From NCBI GenBank assembly GCA_036365145.1, contig JAEOAD010000055.1:4216001-4280000 (forward strand): 64,000 bases of DNA, read 5' to 3'. The position numbers and the translations under genes are program-made. A model generated the notes under the pieces. That model saw only the letters and a list, made by a program, of their open reading frames with translations. It was not told where the DNA came from and made no database searches. Positions within the stretch are counted from its first letter, which is position 1, and each line of letters opens with the position of its first letter. Origin of the DNA: Orientallactaga sibirica. Its lineage: Eukaryota; Chordata; Mammalia; Rodentia; Dipodidae. Positions 33,952 through 46,003 of this stretch are shown in pieces.

Positions 33952-35348
33952 CACCTTTCCTTTTTTTCTGAGATGTGGAACATCAGAACTGAAGGATACT
34001 TAGGGATGTAGATGTCTGAGCCAATCTGTGTCCAGATGGGGACACTGAGGAACAGGGAGAACAGTATGCTTCCCTTGGTCCTTCAAAACAGTGGTAGGCT
34101 CTCCTGACCCAAGATCCTGCTGACTACACTTAATGCCTCAAGAATTCTGTAGTCAGTGGCTTGCAGAGGCTGCCAGGGGCCTTAAGACCTTAGCGGGCCA
34201 GCTTTTGGATAAGGCAGGAGTGCTTTCACCCTATCTCTGTCCCTGATTCCTAGCATAGAGTCCAAACCCCTTTCTGAGCCCCAGTTTTCTCAACTGGACA
34301 GTGAAAACTCAGTTTACATTTTTAAGTGTCCAAAGGTCCTTTATGTACTGAGTGTCAATAAAACATCAGGGTGATATTTGACTCCAAGGATGGCCATATT
34401 TACCTCTGAATCTCTTGGACCACCTTGGCTGAGGGATTTGCATTTGCTCAGGGAGATGGCCTGAGGATTAACTACAGGGTACCTGTCTTATGAAGCCAAG
34501 TGCATGGAGTTAGTCCTTGCCCTGTCCCAGAGCCCAGAGATGAAGAAGCTTCACTTGAAGAGAGCAAAACCATGGGACATGAGAGGAACCCACAGAATGA
34601 GAATGGGGAGTCACCTATCAGAGTCAGAGACCCCATAGCCCAGGGTCACCATGTTGACCCCAACCTGGTCCTTCAAGACACACCCCCTGCAGACTCACCT
34701 GACATGATGGAGTTGACCACAGTCTCTTTGCTGGTCTTAGGTTTCTTGCACCAGGTCTGTGGTCTTTGGAGGCCAGGCTCTATGAGAACACTCTGGCCTG
34801 GGGCTTCTCCATTTCCAGGGCAGCAATGTGGTCGCCACCACACCCTCTGCCAGCTGGCTTCCTGAGACTCCTGCCTTGGGAGTGTCTCAGATAATGGCTC
34901 ATTCCCTTCCTGTCCCCCTCAGGAGCCTGAAGAAGCCATTTGGAAAATTAGATCTGTTCAGACCCTGGAGCTCTGGGGAGTTACAGTGGAAAGGAAGGGG
35001 GAGAGTGAAAGAGCTGCAGGAGGGAGAGAAGGCGAGAGCTGGTCTTCAGCACTGTGGACAGCTCCAGGCCCGCTGAGCCTCCCAGGAGGTCAGGAGGTTG
35101 GATGAGTGGCACAGAACTCAGTATTAATGAGCATCTGCCAAATACCAAGTCCTGACTGGCATTTCTCATTCAACCCACAGAGCCGGGTGTTGTTATTCTC
35201 AATTTAGAGATTTTAAAAAAGGTACGGCCCAGGAGGATAAGTAATTTGACCAAGGGAACAGTGAGTAAGTGGCATGTCTGACTGTGAGTCCCACCTTCTG
35301 TTCAATACCCCATGCCGAGTCTTGAACAAAAGGGAATTTTCTATTTTC
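33952..35348. other. Intergenic sequence, nothing recognised
   Basis: About 1.4 kb without recognised repeats. A 121-codon open frame at 34500-34865 (+) has no domain, splice or start context and is not called. Confidence 0.4.
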
Positions 35349-35497
35349 TTATTTTGGTTTTTCGAGGTAGGGTCTCACTCTAGCTCAGGCTGACCTGGAA
35401 TTCACTATGTAGTCTCAGGCTGGCCTCCAACTCACAGTGATCTTCCTACCTTGGCCTCTAAGAACTAGCACTAAAGAAGTGTGCCACCACCCTGGCC
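35349..35497 (-). repeat. B1 SINE
   Basis: Minus strand, 'gtttttcgaggtagggtctc' to 'gccaccaccctggcc'. Confidence 0.85.
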
Positions 35498-35869
35498 AAA
35501 GGGGGCTTTTCTACCATCCATTAGGCATGGATTTGCTCTCAACCCAGCGGACTTACTGACCTCTCACCTCCACCTGCTCCCTCCTGCTTTTACTGAGGGA
35601 ACTGTCTCTTCTGGGGACTGGCATCATACACTACCACTTCTCCTGTTTAACACCCTTGTTGAGGGAAGGTGTGTTTTCTTCTCTTTGTGTAACTTCATTT
35701 ATTTTACTTACTAAGCACTCACTTCTTGGTTCTGCCATGGGGTGAGCCAGAGACACCTCCTTTCCTTCCCTCTACCACACCCCTAATTCTTACCATCTTC
35801 TCCAATGCCCTCCACCTCCCAGACACCCTTCTATAAACCTGAGCTACAGTGGTATGTGAAAAGAACAAT

Positions 35870-35898
35870 TTTTTTTTGAGGCAAGCCCAACAGACTGC

Positions 35899-35953
<55 letters not shown>

Positions 35954-36118
35954 GTTGAATTGCAATTGAACTCCAGATGCATGCCCCTCCTTGTGTATAT
36001 GTACAACCTTGCATGTTTATATCACTGTGCATCTGGCTTACATGGGACCTGGAGAGTTGAACCTGAGTCCTTAGGCTTCACAGGCAAGGGCCTTAACCAC
36101 TAAACCAACTCTCCAGCT
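35870..36118 (-). repeat. tRNA-type SINE with (GT)n/(GA)n expansion
   Basis: Same 'gaggcaagcccaacagactg' variant as 22330. It contains a (GT)n run at 35900-35938 then (GA)n, and ends with inverted head 'ctaaaccaactctccagctc'. Confidence 0.83.
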
Positions 36119-36890
36119 CAGAACAAAGATTCCCCCCCTCCCCAGACAGGTTTTACTTTCTAGAGGGAGTAGAGAGGAGCATTAGAATCAACAAATAATT
36201 AATGTAAGTAGGTAGATGTAGTTTGATTGTTAGAAAGTTAAAGGTGTTATTTAAAAAGAGATAAAGAATAACAATGATGCTTTTAGTGTATAATAAGTTT
36301 ATGTGTAAGTGATTTTTATATTACTACACAATATCTTGATGGTTTCAATAGCGAAGAAACACTTCAGTGGGTACGTTGTAGGTTAGTAATTTTGGTTGTG
36401 TATTTTTATTTATCCCCAGTCTTGCTCTGGGAGGATTTCAGGTCCCTTTGATGTGCCAGGCATAAGCTTGTTTGCACCCAGATCCATTCCCTGACCTTCT
36501 TGGATTGACTGAGCTCAGGGGAAGGGGGGAGGGCAGGAACTCTGCACTGCAGGGGCTGACCCAGAAACTGCACTTCCCAGCATCCTTACTACCAGCTTCT
36601 GGCTGGATTCAGCTAAAAGAAAACACTCGTGAGTTCTGGGATAGGAAAAAGGGAGGAACTGGGGAATTTCCTCCCTCTCCCCTCACTCTCTGCTTTGAAC
36701 ATTGTTCTAGCAATGGCTACATCTCATCTCCAGTCCTGCCCCTTTGGCCATCCCTCCCTTTGTGGTCCCAATTTCTGGGTTCTGGAAGCAGAACCTCTTT
36801 CCTCATTGTCCCTCCACCCTAGCAGAATGGAAGCTTACTGTTGATGCCGGCCTCTGAGCTGCTTTCAGCTACAGCACCCTTGACATAGCC
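36119..36890. other. Intergenic sequence, nothing recognised
   Basis: The first 300 bp are strongly AT-rich, then GC-richer. No repeat family or exon was recognised. Confidence 0.4.
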
Positions 36891-36892
36891 TC

Positions 36893-37020
36893 CCCATGTT
36901 ACTTCTCTTGTTGTGGTGACAAAATACCAACAAAAGCAACTTAAAGGAGGAAGGGTTTGTTTGGGCTCACAGACTGAGGGCACAACCTATCTTGGTGGAC
37001 GGAGGAGGAAGCAGCTGTTC
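36893..37020 (-). repeat. MaLR-like rodent repeat, antisense fragment
   Basis: 'tgttacttctcttgttgtgg' and 'acaaaagcaacttaaaggag' followed by gaagggtttgtttgggct are the reverse complement of the 3' end type also seen at 63.4 kb. Confidence 0.5.
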
Positions 37021-37079
37021 ACATTGTGTCACAAAGGAGTCATGAAGGAGAAAACAGTGGATTCTGGTGCTTAGCTTGC

Positions 37080-37082
<3 letters not shown>

Positions 37083-37116
<34 letters not shown>

Positions 37117-37362
37117 GAGAGAGACAGAGAGAGAGGAGAGGAAGACAGATAGAGATGGGCACGCCAGCAGTCTCTCAGGGGCTGAGAATGAAATCCAGAT
37201 GCGTGCGCCCCCTTGTGATCAAGTGTGGCATTGCGCCCTTGCGTCACTTTGCATCTGGCTAAACGTTGGACGTGAAGATTGGAATCGCTGGAGATTGGAA
37301 CCAGCATTCTTAGGCTTAGGAGGCAGGTGCCTTAACCGCTAAGCCATCTCTCCAGCCAGCTT
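37083..37362 (-). repeat. tRNA-type SINE, long variant
   Basis: It begins with a T-run of about 30 (37084-37115). The body includes 'ttgcgtcactttgcatctgg' and 'ctaaacgttggacgtgaaga', the same extra segment as the copy at 2411. Confidence 0.85.
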
Positions 37363-37677
37363 GCTTACTTCCCCCCTCCCCCTTCATTCAATCTGAGAAC
37401 TCGATCCATGGGATGGTACTGCTCTCATCCGGTTTGGTTGTCTCTTGTCAGCTAAACCTTCATGTCAACATCTTTACAATGCATCCAGAAGTGTGTTTCC
37501 ACTTCTCAAATCAATGAAATTGACATAGGGATTTACCATCACCCTGGGTCAAAAAGTGGATGGATGGATATTTTTAAGGTTCCTGTTATGCATATTCATG
37601 TTAAGATACTCTTTAGACAATTGGGGGTATTAGAATACACACCGGGTATTAGCTGATATAAGGTTGTTCTTGGGGAC

Positions 37678-38075
37678 ATGGAGAGGTTTCTCAGTGTGTA
37701 AAGCACTTGCCTTGAAAGTATAAGGACCTAAGTTCCATTCCCACGACCTACAAAAAAGCCAGACATAGGCTGAAGAAATGTCTTAGTGGTCAAGAAACTT
37801 GCCTGCAAAAGCCTAAGGACCCAGGTTTGAGTCCCTAGTACCCACATAAAGCCAGATGCACAAGGTGGCATTTGTGTCTGGAGTTTGTTTGCAGCAGCTA
37901 GAGGCCCTTGTGTGCCCATTATTTTTCTCTCTCTTTCAAATAAATAAAATATTTTTTAAAAGCCAGACATGTAGCACACACCTAATCCTTGGCTGTGCTG
38001 GAGAGACAGGGAGGGTGATCCCTGGAGTTCACTGGCTAGTTATCCTGCGCCTTAACCCCTAAACCATCGCTCCAG
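37678..38075 (+). repeat. B4-like SINE split by a nested SINE
   Basis: The first part ('gagaggtttctcagtgtgta' to aaaaaagccagaca) and last part (aaaagccagacatgtagcac to 'accatcgctccagccc') are parts of one element. The repeated aaaagccagaca is the target duplication of the inserted copy. Confidence 0.65.
37768..37962 (+). repeat. tRNA-type SINE nested in a B4-like element
   Basis: Head ggctgaagaaatgtcttagt, tail AAATAAATAAAATATTTTTT. It lies between the aaaagccagaca duplicates. Confidence 0.8.
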
Positions 38076-38329
38076 CCCAAGTCTAGCCTGTCGCAAAGAG
38101 ATGGTTGGCAGACCTGAGGAACAGCACAGGACTGTCCTTTGGCCTCCTCACCCACACACATACCCAAATATGCATCTCCACACTAATGTATACCTATACA
38201 CATACAAACATGCACATACATATGTATTCACACCATAAACACACATACAAAAAGGTCATTATTACGTTTATTAGTTATGATAATAGTCACGTGGTTATGT
38301 AAAAGTTTGGCCATTTTTTTTTTCAAACT

Positions 38330-38616
38330 TGCAAACTGAAGTATATAGGGAGTAATGACATGGTGTTTAGAATTTGTTTGGAAATTACCAAAGTGGAGAA
38401 CTAGAAATGAAGTATAAAAATCCAATTTTGGGGACTGGAGAGATGGCTTAGAAGTTAAGGAGCTTGCCTGTGAAGCCTAAGGACCCAGGTTTGACTCCCC
38501 AGAACACACATAAGCCAGACACACAAGTGATACATGTGCACAAGGTCATATGTGTGCACAGGTGGTGCATGCATCTTGAGTGCTATTGCACTGGCTAGAG
38601 GCCCTGGCATGCCAAT

Positions 38617-38659
<43 letters not shown>

Positions 38660-38765
38660 TGCTCTTTCTCTCATAAAGAAAATTCAGTTTTACAATCTAG
38701 ACCAAAGTGTACTTGGATTCATTATATTATTCTTTCTATTTGTGTGTATGTTTGAAAGTTCTCAT
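38330..38765 (+). repeat. Ancient interspersed repeat 3' part, split by SINE
   Basis: 'gtaatgacatggtgtttaga' before, and 'tgtatgtttgaaagttctca' then taattaaaagt after, look like the end of one old mammalian repeat interrupted by the SINE at 38429. Confidence 0.4.
38429..38680 (+). repeat. tRNA-type SINE with target-site duplication
   Basis: Flanks aaaatccaatttt and aaaattcagtttt. A CT repeat of about 35 bp precedes the tail. Confidence 0.82.
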
Positions 38766-39727
38766 AATTAAAAGTAATACTAATATCAATGAATAGTATA
38801 AATTTTATCATATCCTCCTCAGCATCCAATAGCTTATTTTTCTAACTTAGCCAGTATTTGTTTAAAAAAAAAATCATGCACTCTATTAGTTTTCTATGTT
38901 ACATAACAAATTACTATAAACCTAGAAACTTATGCCCATATAACCCACAGTTTCTGTAGGTCAGAAGTCTAGTCTGGACACAGATTAGTTGGGAACTTCC
39001 TCTTCAGGTTTGACGGGCTGCAATCAAGCAACCAGGAACCTGGATCTCATCAGGAGGCTCAACCAGGGAAAGATCAGCTTCTAAAATCCCCCAGCTGCGG
39101 GCTGTGGGATCCACTTGCTTCCTTCAAACCAAGAACAGAAAGTCTGTTAGGGAGCCAGTCTTACACAGCAGAATGCCAACTGGCATAACGACATTGCGAC
39201 TGCCATGTTCTCTGGCTAGAAGCCAGTGACAAGTCCCGCCCACACTCGTAAGGAACATAGATACTAGGAGCCAGGCATCGTGAGACACCTCACAGTTTGT
39301 CCATTGCTCACACATAATAGTGAAAAAGAAAAAACAGCTGACAGCTTGTAGAAGTTCAAAGAGGAGTCATTTTCTAGAGGGAACAGACTCAGGGCTGGAA
39401 CTGGAACCTAGGCCTCCCTATGGATCCCATCACCACCTCAGGGTTCTGCTAGGGACAAACCAGGGCCGCCTTGTTCCCCTCCCTCCACCGTCACCCCAAT
39501 TCCTTGTTTCTTCCTCTTGTTCCCTTCATGCTCCGGGTAGGACTTGACCATTATGTAAGCCCAAAGTTGTCAAGCCCCTGTGAAGTTTACTCTCCCATTG
39601 CAGGGTTGACAGTGGCTAAGAACCTGCCTGGGTTCTGCCCTTGAATGTCTGCTATGTAATGAAGACCATGTTGACTTGCTCCAACGGGACGACCTTCACT
39701 CAGACACTAGAGGCCACCAACAATCAT
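38766..39727. other. Mostly unrecognised; possible old LTR at 38875-39120
   Basis: 'ctctattagttttctatgtt', 'acataacaaattactataaa' and 'acccacagtttctgtaggtc' resemble old mammalian-wide LTR/MaLR remnants. The rest is unrecognised. Confidence 0.4.
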
Positions 39728-39900
39728 TGTGCTTTGTTTGTTTGTTTGTTTGTTTTGATTTTTTGAGGTAGGGTCTCACTCTAGCCCAGGCTGACCTGGA
39801 ATATACTCTGTAGTCTCAGGGTGGCCTCGAACTCATGGTGATCCTCCTATCTCTGCCTCCTGAGTGCTGGAATTAAAGGCTTGCACCACCACACCTGGCT
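39728..39900 (-). repeat. B1 SINE
   Basis: Minus-strand B1 with a (TTTG)n tail side, 'gaggtagggtctcactctag' to 'caccaccacacctggctt'. Confidence 0.87.
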
Positions 39901-40654
39901 TTTCAATCACTGGTTTTGGATGAAAGGTGTCATCAAGTATTCTCTTAAGGCTGTTAAACCCACCCTAGGATGTGGGTGTGTGAACCAAACCTTCCTTCCT
40001 AACAGATCTGAAAACTCATGGTCTAGCCTTTACTAGGTTAACATTAACCAGGATTCTGGGACAAGGCAATATTTAACTAGGGTGCAATATTCAGGGTTCT
40101 GGCCATGGTCTTTCTTGTCCCCTTCTGGGGCAATACCCAAAACCCCTTGTGATAACTGGGGTCCGTAACATGGGCTTATGTAGTGATTTCATTCTCTGCT
40201 GATTGCTCCAGGGTCCCAAGGAGTCCAAGTGGCCAGGGTGTGATTTCATTCCAATTTATCAGATCTGTGTTCTCTAGAGGAGGTAGGTGCTCCAAAAACA
40301 CCAAGTCTGAGATCATAGACATGGGCAGAAGGCCTTAGTTACTGTGGAGACTGACCAAAATGCTGAGAGGAAGTGACTGTTGAGTGCTTGACCCTAAATG
40401 CAACATCTATATCACCCCTTCAAGGCTCCAAGGCCCAGGAAGCATCAGGAAAAGGGAGCAGAACAAATGTAAGAGCCAGAGGAAGGGGTTGAATGCTGTG
40501 ACATGCTGTCATCTAGGCATGAACTGACCCACTGAGCACTGGACTCTTGGCAGCTGTGCTTCTCTATACATGACCTGCACAAGACCAGGCCCATCAGTAT
40601 TCCATCATGGACAGAGGAGGAGCTCAGGAGCCTCCACTGTTCCCTGAGAATTTA
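39901..40654. other. Unrecognised; possibly more of an antisense retroviral remnant
   Basis: No SINE. The minus strand contains broken frames that could be retroviral, but no motif is clear enough to call. Confidence 0.3.
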
Positions 40655-40930
40655 TAGCTAGTTAATGGTCGCTGCGAGAGGTAGAGATATTTTCTTCAAT
40701 GGTGTGTAACCACTGCCAAATTGCTCGTGCTCCTATAAATAGCCCCTCGTTCATGTTCCTATAAACAACCCTAATTAAATTCATTAGATCACAAAGCACA
40801 TGAAAGTAGAAAGAGAACTAGTTGGGAGAAGAAAGTGAGAATGGGAGGGAGATAAGAGAGAGTACAGAAGATTAATATGCTCGAAATAGGAGATATATAT
40901 ATATATATGAGTGAAAGAAAAGCTGTCCAC
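40655..40930 (+). repeat. LINE-1 3'UTR-type segment
   Basis: 'cttcaatggtgtgtaaccac', 'aaccctaattaaattcatta' and 'gggagaagaaagtgagaatg' recall the rodent L1 3'UTR, ending near an (AT)n run at 40891-40908. Confidence 0.5.
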
Positions 40931-41139
40931 AGAAAATAATATGGTTTTCCAAAACCCTAGGGGTTAACAACATGATTGTCTGGTCAGATCTTGTAAACTA
41001 CTCCATGCACTGTATCTGTGGAGCACAGACACCACTGAGTCACAAGACACAGTGACAGGGCAGCTTGCCTGGAACTATTGCACAGCCCTTTCCTACCATG
41101 GACTTCAAACAGGAAGCCGTGTTGTGCTAGACCAAACCT

Positions 41140-41770
41140 GTTGTCATTTGGATATAAAATGTCCTCCATAGGCCTGGAGAGATGGCTTAGTGGTTAAGGC
41201 ACTTGCCTGAGAAGCCTAAGGAACCATGTTTGACTCTCCAGATCCAACGTCAGCCAGACACACAAAGATGAGGCAGGCAAGCACAAGGTCGCACGTGCCC
41301 ACTAGGTGGCGCAAGCATCTGGAATGTGATTGCAGTGGCTGAAGCCCTGGCACACCAATTCTCTCTCTCTCTAAAAACAAATAAGTAAATAAAAAATTTT
41401 AAAGTGGAAAAACTGGCCTCCATAGGCTCATGTGTTTGAACACTTGGTTCCTGGTTAGCGGCCCTGTTTTGGAAAGTTGTGGAACGTTTAGGACGTGCAG
41501 CCCAGCTGGACAAGGTGGATCACTGGAGAGAGGTTTAAGACTTTTCATCCAACACTGTTTCTAGACCAAACTCTCTGCATCCTGATCTGTGGAGAGCAGG
41601 CTGAGCAGTAAGCTTCCGCTGCCCCAGAGAGATGGCGTCCCAGCCATCATGTCTTCCCGCCATGACAGACTGCACCCCCTTTAACTGTTAACCAGGATAA
41701 ACCTGTCTTCTCTTAAGTTCTTTCTATCAAATGAACTCAACCAGCACCTAAATGTGGTGTATACCTTGCC
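41140..41770 (+). repeat. MaLR-like rodent repeat, split by SINE
   Basis: 'atttggatataaaatgtcct' and 'cataggctcatgtgtttgaa' are separated by a SINE. It continues through 'tcttcccgccatgacagact' and 'gataaacctgtcttctctta'. It belongs to the family also seen at 47.58 and 63.1-63.8 kb. Confidence 0.6.
41171..41402 (+). repeat. tRNA-type SINE, 'cactaggtggc' variant
   Basis: Contains 'gcacgtgcccactaggtggc'. The flanks repeat 'cctccatag', the target duplication in the MaLR-like host. Confidence 0.85.
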
Positions 41771-41779
41771 TCCAACAGG

Positions 41780-42370
41780 CTTATCAAACATTTTATCCCC
41801 TTCTATGGGATGGGTGGGGTATGGTGCCAAAACTTACCCCTTGCAATAGAAAGGATATCCCATCATGCCTTTAGGCTGTCTCAGCCCCAGGATGACAGCT
41901 GGTTAAATTGTTTCAGGCTATATGGATGTTCCCCTCCCTGGAACAGATCACTATGACATCTAGGGCTCTGGCTACCCACTTAGCACCGGGTCCAATTAGC
42001 AAAAGGACATCAATATAATCAAGCAGCTTGAGGTCCTGTGAGACTCCCAGCTAATCCAAAGTCCCTTTGGGCCCTATTATGACAGGGAACTAGAGTGGTG
42101 ACATTGCTCTGGGGACAAAACAGTAAAGACATTCTGTTGTCCTATACGCCACTCTAAAAAAAATTACCATATATATATATATATACAGGATATACTCTTA
42201 TATCCCCTCACCCTGGCTCCCATTACCCTGGGGATCCTCCTCAGTGGGGTTATGGTAGTTGTGAGGTCATGAAGACCTCAATCAGTACCTATGGGGGTAG
42301 CAGGTAACTGTGCCTCCAGGTATTCCTACCCACTCTCCTGCACACCACTTTTGACTGTCCTTACTGTTAA
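41780..42370 (-). mobile_element. ERVL-like endogenous retrovirus pol remnant, antisense
   Basis: On the minus strand a broken frame at 41991-42020 reads LDYIDVLLIG, a reverse-transcriptase active-site strand in which the expected second Asp is missing. An FTVL-like motif occurs about 120 bp upstream in the same sense. Several in-frame stops and shifts show it is long dead. No LTRs are defined. It may extend beyond the B1 at 42387. Confidence 0.55.
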
Positions 42371-42386
42371 GAATGGGAAAGAGAGC

Positions 42387-42545
42387 CAGGCGTGGTGGTG
42401 CACGCCTTTAATCCCAGCCCTTGGGAGGCAGAGGTAGGAGGATCGCCATGAGTTCAAGGCCACCCTGAGACTACATAGTTAACTCCAGGTCAGCCTGGGC
42501 TAGAGTGAGACCCTACTCAAAAAACTAAAAAAAAAAAAAAAAAAG
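42387..42545 (+). repeat. B1 SINE with target-site duplication
   Basis: Young-looking full copy, 'agccaggcgtggtggtgcac' to an A-run. Flanks aagaatgggaaaga on both sides. Confidence 0.92.
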
Positions 42546-43764
42546 AATGGGAAAGAAATTATTTGCTAAGCCAACAACCAGGGCAGGTGTTTAGAGGCCG
42601 TGTTGATGCAAACAGTAAAGACAAGTGGAATGAGAGCTTCCCTTGGCAGCAGCCTCTGATCGTAGCAGAGTTCTCCAGGACCCACCTGGCTTTTGTAACA
42701 GATGAAGGGCAAGTGGAAAAGAGGCGTGACGGCAAAGACTGTCTCCCTCGCCTCACAAGCCTTTGATGCAGGCCTGCACTTCTGCATGCCTGGAGGGCGT
42801 CTACTGTTGCCACGGCTCTGCGTGCTGTCTGGTCAGGGGAAAGTGGTGGTGCACGGTTTCAGGACCTCTGCTTGATTTTACTCCCCCCCCACACACCCTC
42901 ATTCCACAGGCCAGGGAAGACAGCCGGAGGTCTGGCTAGTTGCGGTGTATGTCTGCCTCTACGGTTCATTCTGGAGGTAGGTAAGTCACCTCACGACAGC
43001 GCGTGATCTCACTGTGCCCTCTTTTCAAAGGACTCAGTCCAGGTCTGACTGTCCAACTTCCCAGTGGCAGAGCCAGTAATCTCCTGGATGGCCTGGTACT
43101 TTCTTTACCCAAGGGATGATCACCCCTGGTCCATAGCGCAGTTCCCTGTAGAAGAACATTCACAGCATACACTTGCTTCAGAGAGACAGGGAATCCCCCT
43201 GCCCTGCCCCTAGCCAAGAGCTTTGAGCCTGTGAACTTCACAGTCTGAGAACTGGGTAAGAGGCAAGGCACCCATGCTGTGGTGACTCAAGATAGTTTCC
43301 CTTCTGTGTGTCAAGAAGAATCTTAGAAAGCTTCTGTTTCCCCGAAAGGGATGAGATCGGGGTCACAAGGGGCCAAAGGGCAAAAAGAAAATAACAAAAT
43401 GAAACAAAAAACCCTTTGGGTTCTTAATTTGTCATCGGCCAAAAGCATGCCCTGTGGGGTGTTCTGCCCAATATGTACACTCCAAACAGGTTTGTCATAG
43501 AGCCGTGGGTTAGGCCATAAGACCAGAATGTTTACAGACTAAGAGCTCTTTGCAAGTAGACCGGTTTAGGCCACACAAATGACCTGTAGTGGATCCCAAA
43601 TCCATCAAGATTAAGGAGGAAACAAAGACGGGGTGGAATGTTACTTGGAAAAACCTCACCCCATAAACCACCCTCTGTAAGTCTCCAGAGTCAACTCAGA
43701 TGTCAGCCTGTCAGAGCCAAATCGCACCACTTGCTCTTAGTTAATTCAAAATCACTGATTTGGG
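42546..43764. other. Unrecognised sequence after B1
   Basis: It may continue the retroviral remnant but I cannot name a motif. The open frames at 42559-42813 and 42966-43271 (-) lack signatures. Confidence 0.35.
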
Positions 43765-43979
43765 GGGGGGGGTGAAGGGATGGCTTAGTAGTTAAGGCAT
43801 TTGCCTGCAAAGCCAAAGGACCCAGGTTTGATTCCTCAGGACCCATGTAAGCCAGATGAACAAGGTGACACATGCATCTGGAGTTCATTTGCAGCAGCTG
43901 GAGGCCCTGGCATGCCCCCCCCCCCGCCTCTTTCTTTCTGTCAAATAAATAAATGAAAAATAAAATGTTTTTTAAAAAA
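43765..43979 (+). repeat. tRNA-type SINE with target-site duplication
   Basis: Flanked by aaaatcactgatttgg and aaatcactgattttgg. Contains a C-run (43917-43925). Confidence 0.87.
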
Positions 43980-44284
43980 TCACTGATTTTGGAGGTCACG
44001 TATTCTTAGCTTCCCACTGGCTTCACTGCAGATAATTCCACTGACATGACTAACAGTTATAACTGTTGCCTTCAGTGCTTTGCAGAAACACAAAAGGTCA
44101 CTTTTGCTGAAAACACTAATGTGTCACTTGGTTCTGTAGACATCATGTGGATGACCAAAACCAGGTAAAAAGGCTTGGTGTATCTAGTCAGAGTGCACAG
44201 TCCCTTGTGCTGCCTTAACTTTTGATCCAGAGTCTACCCAGCTCTGCATATTAACGTGTTATTCATTTAAAAGGTGTCATCCTG

Positions 44285-44515
44285 GGCTGGAGAGATGGCT
44301 CAGCCATTAAGGTACTTGCCTGCAAAGCCTAATGACCCAGGTTCAATTCCCCGGTACCCATGTAAAGCCGGATAGATGCACAAAGTGGAACATGCGTCTA
44401 GAGTTCATTTGCAGCAGCTAGAGGTCCTGGTGTGCCCTTTCTTTGTTTCTCTCTCTCTCTCTCTTTCTCTCTATCTCTTGCTCAGTCCTTGCAAAAATAT
44501 ATGTATATTTAAAAT
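44285..44515 (+). repeat. tRNA-type SINE
   Basis: Head gggctggagagatggctcag; CT tract; AAAATATATGTATATT tail. Confidence 0.85.
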
Positions 44516-44917
44516 GCTTCATCCAAGATGATCATAGAGGGTTAACATGGCTAGTGCCCCTGGGAGCTGTTACGTGTTCTTCTACTCCATGATCAAGCAC
44601 TTCACTCTTTCATAAGGCCTAAACCAAACTATAAGGTCAACACGTCTAAGTGTTGTCTAAGTTTCTGGGTTAAAATGACTTCCCATTAGCCTGCAAACCC
44701 CAAGACCAGGGTGTTCACACACAAGAAGCAAAACACCCTTTGAAACCATGCCCTTGATTAGGAAAAAGTTACCTGTTTAGCCCAAATTGGTGAAAAGCTT
44801 GTTTCTTCCCTTGTTCCGTGGGCAGCCTGGTCACCCCTTCGGGGCAGTACAGGTTTCCTTCTGCTTGAAGCTGAAGTCCAGCTGAAGAAGTCTTGTCAGT
44901 CTTTGTGTGCGTGTTTT
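44516..44917. other. Unrecognised; LTR-like character possible
   Basis: No firm assignment. 'ccccttcggggcagtacagg' and 'gcttgaagctgaagtccagc' might belong to an antisense LTR. Confidence 0.25.
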
Positions 44918-44970
44918 CTCAAGGTAGGGTCTCACTCTAGCCCAGGCTGACCTAGAATTCACTACATAGT
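44918..44970 (-). repeat. B1 fragment
   Basis: 'caaggtagggtctcactcta' to 'gaattcactacatagttttt', truncated beside the following SINE. Confidence 0.75.
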
Positions 44971-44989
44971 TTTTCACAAAATTATTTTT

Positions 44990-45200
44990 TCTTTTCTTTT
45001 TTTAGCATATATTTTATTTTTATTTATTTGTTAGAGAGAAAGAGAGAATGGGCTCACCAGGGCCTCCAGTCGCTGCAAACAAACTCCAGACGCATGTGCC
45101 ACCTTGTGCATCTGGCTTACATGGGTCCTGGGGAATCGAACCTGGATCCTTTGGCTTTGCAGTCAAGTTCCTTAACCACTAAGCCATCCCTCCAGCCCTC
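44990..45200 (-). repeat. tRNA-type SINE
   Basis: Minus strand. T-rich tail, 'agagagaatgggctcaccag', inverted head 'ctaagccatccctccagccc'. Confidence 0.85.
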
Positions 45201-45206
45201 ACTAAA

Positions 45207-45335
45207 CTATTTTTTCAGTTAGGCTAGTTGACCAAGTGAGCTCCAGTTGTCCTTCTGTCTCCACCCTACTCAGTGCTGGAGTTGCGGCCATGCACAGACA
45301 TACTCAGCTTTTTATGTGGTGCTGAGGATTGAATA
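45207..45335 (-). repeat. B4-like fragment
   Basis: 'gttaggctagttgaccaagt', 'actcagtgctggagttgcgg', 'gtggtgctgaggattgaata'. Confidence 0.5.
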
Positions 45336-45344
45336 GAGTGTTTT

Positions 45345-45568
45345 TTTTTAAGCTTTTTTTAGAGAGATACTGTGTGAGAGAGAATTGGCACACCAGGGCC
45401 TTAGCCACTGCACTAGAACTCCAGATGCTTGCACCACTTTGTGTGCATGTGTGACCTTGTGCTTGCCTCACCTTTGTGCCCCTGGCTTATGTGGGATCTG
45501 GAGAGATGGAACATGGGTCCTTAGGCTTCACAGACAAGAGTCTTAATTTCTAAGCCATCTCTCCACCA
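45345..45568 (-). repeat. tRNA-type SINE
   Basis: Minus strand with 'tgtgtgcatgtgtgaccttg' variant segment; inverted head 'ctaagccatctctccacc'. Confidence 0.82.
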
Positions 45569-45597
45569 TGAACAGGGTTTTATTTTAAAAAAATTAT

Positions 45598-45820
45598 TGA
45601 CTGGAGAGATTGCTTAGTGGTTAAGGCACATGCCTGTGAAGCCTAAGGACCCTGGTTTGATTCTCCAGGTTCCACATTAGCCAGATGCACATGGTGGTGC
45701 ATGCATCTGGAGCTCATTTGCAATGGCTGGAGGCCCTGGAGTGCCCCTTCTCATTCTTTCTCTTTCTCTCTCTCTCTCTCTCTGTGTGTCTCAAATAAAT
45801 GAATAAATATAAAAAATAAA
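45598..45820 (+). repeat. tRNA-type SINE
   Basis: Head ttgactggagagattgctta. It faces the next SINE in opposite orientation. Confidence 0.83.
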
Positions 45821-45822
45821 AA

Positions 45823-45998
45823 CTTTATTTATTTATTTGCAAGCAGAGGAGAGAGAGAGAGAGAGAATGGGTGCAAACAAACTCCAGATGCATGTGCCAT
45901 GTTGTGCATCTGGTTTTATGTAGGTACTAGGGAATCAAACCCAAGTTATTAGGCTCTGTAGGCAAGTAGTCTAACCTCTGAGCATCTCTCCAGCACCC
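45823..45998 (-). repeat. tRNA-type SINE with internal deletion
   Basis: GA tract then 'atgggtgcaaacaaactcca'. The 'gggcctccagccactgc' section is missing. Confidence 0.8.
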
Positions 45999-46003
45999 CT
46001 GCC

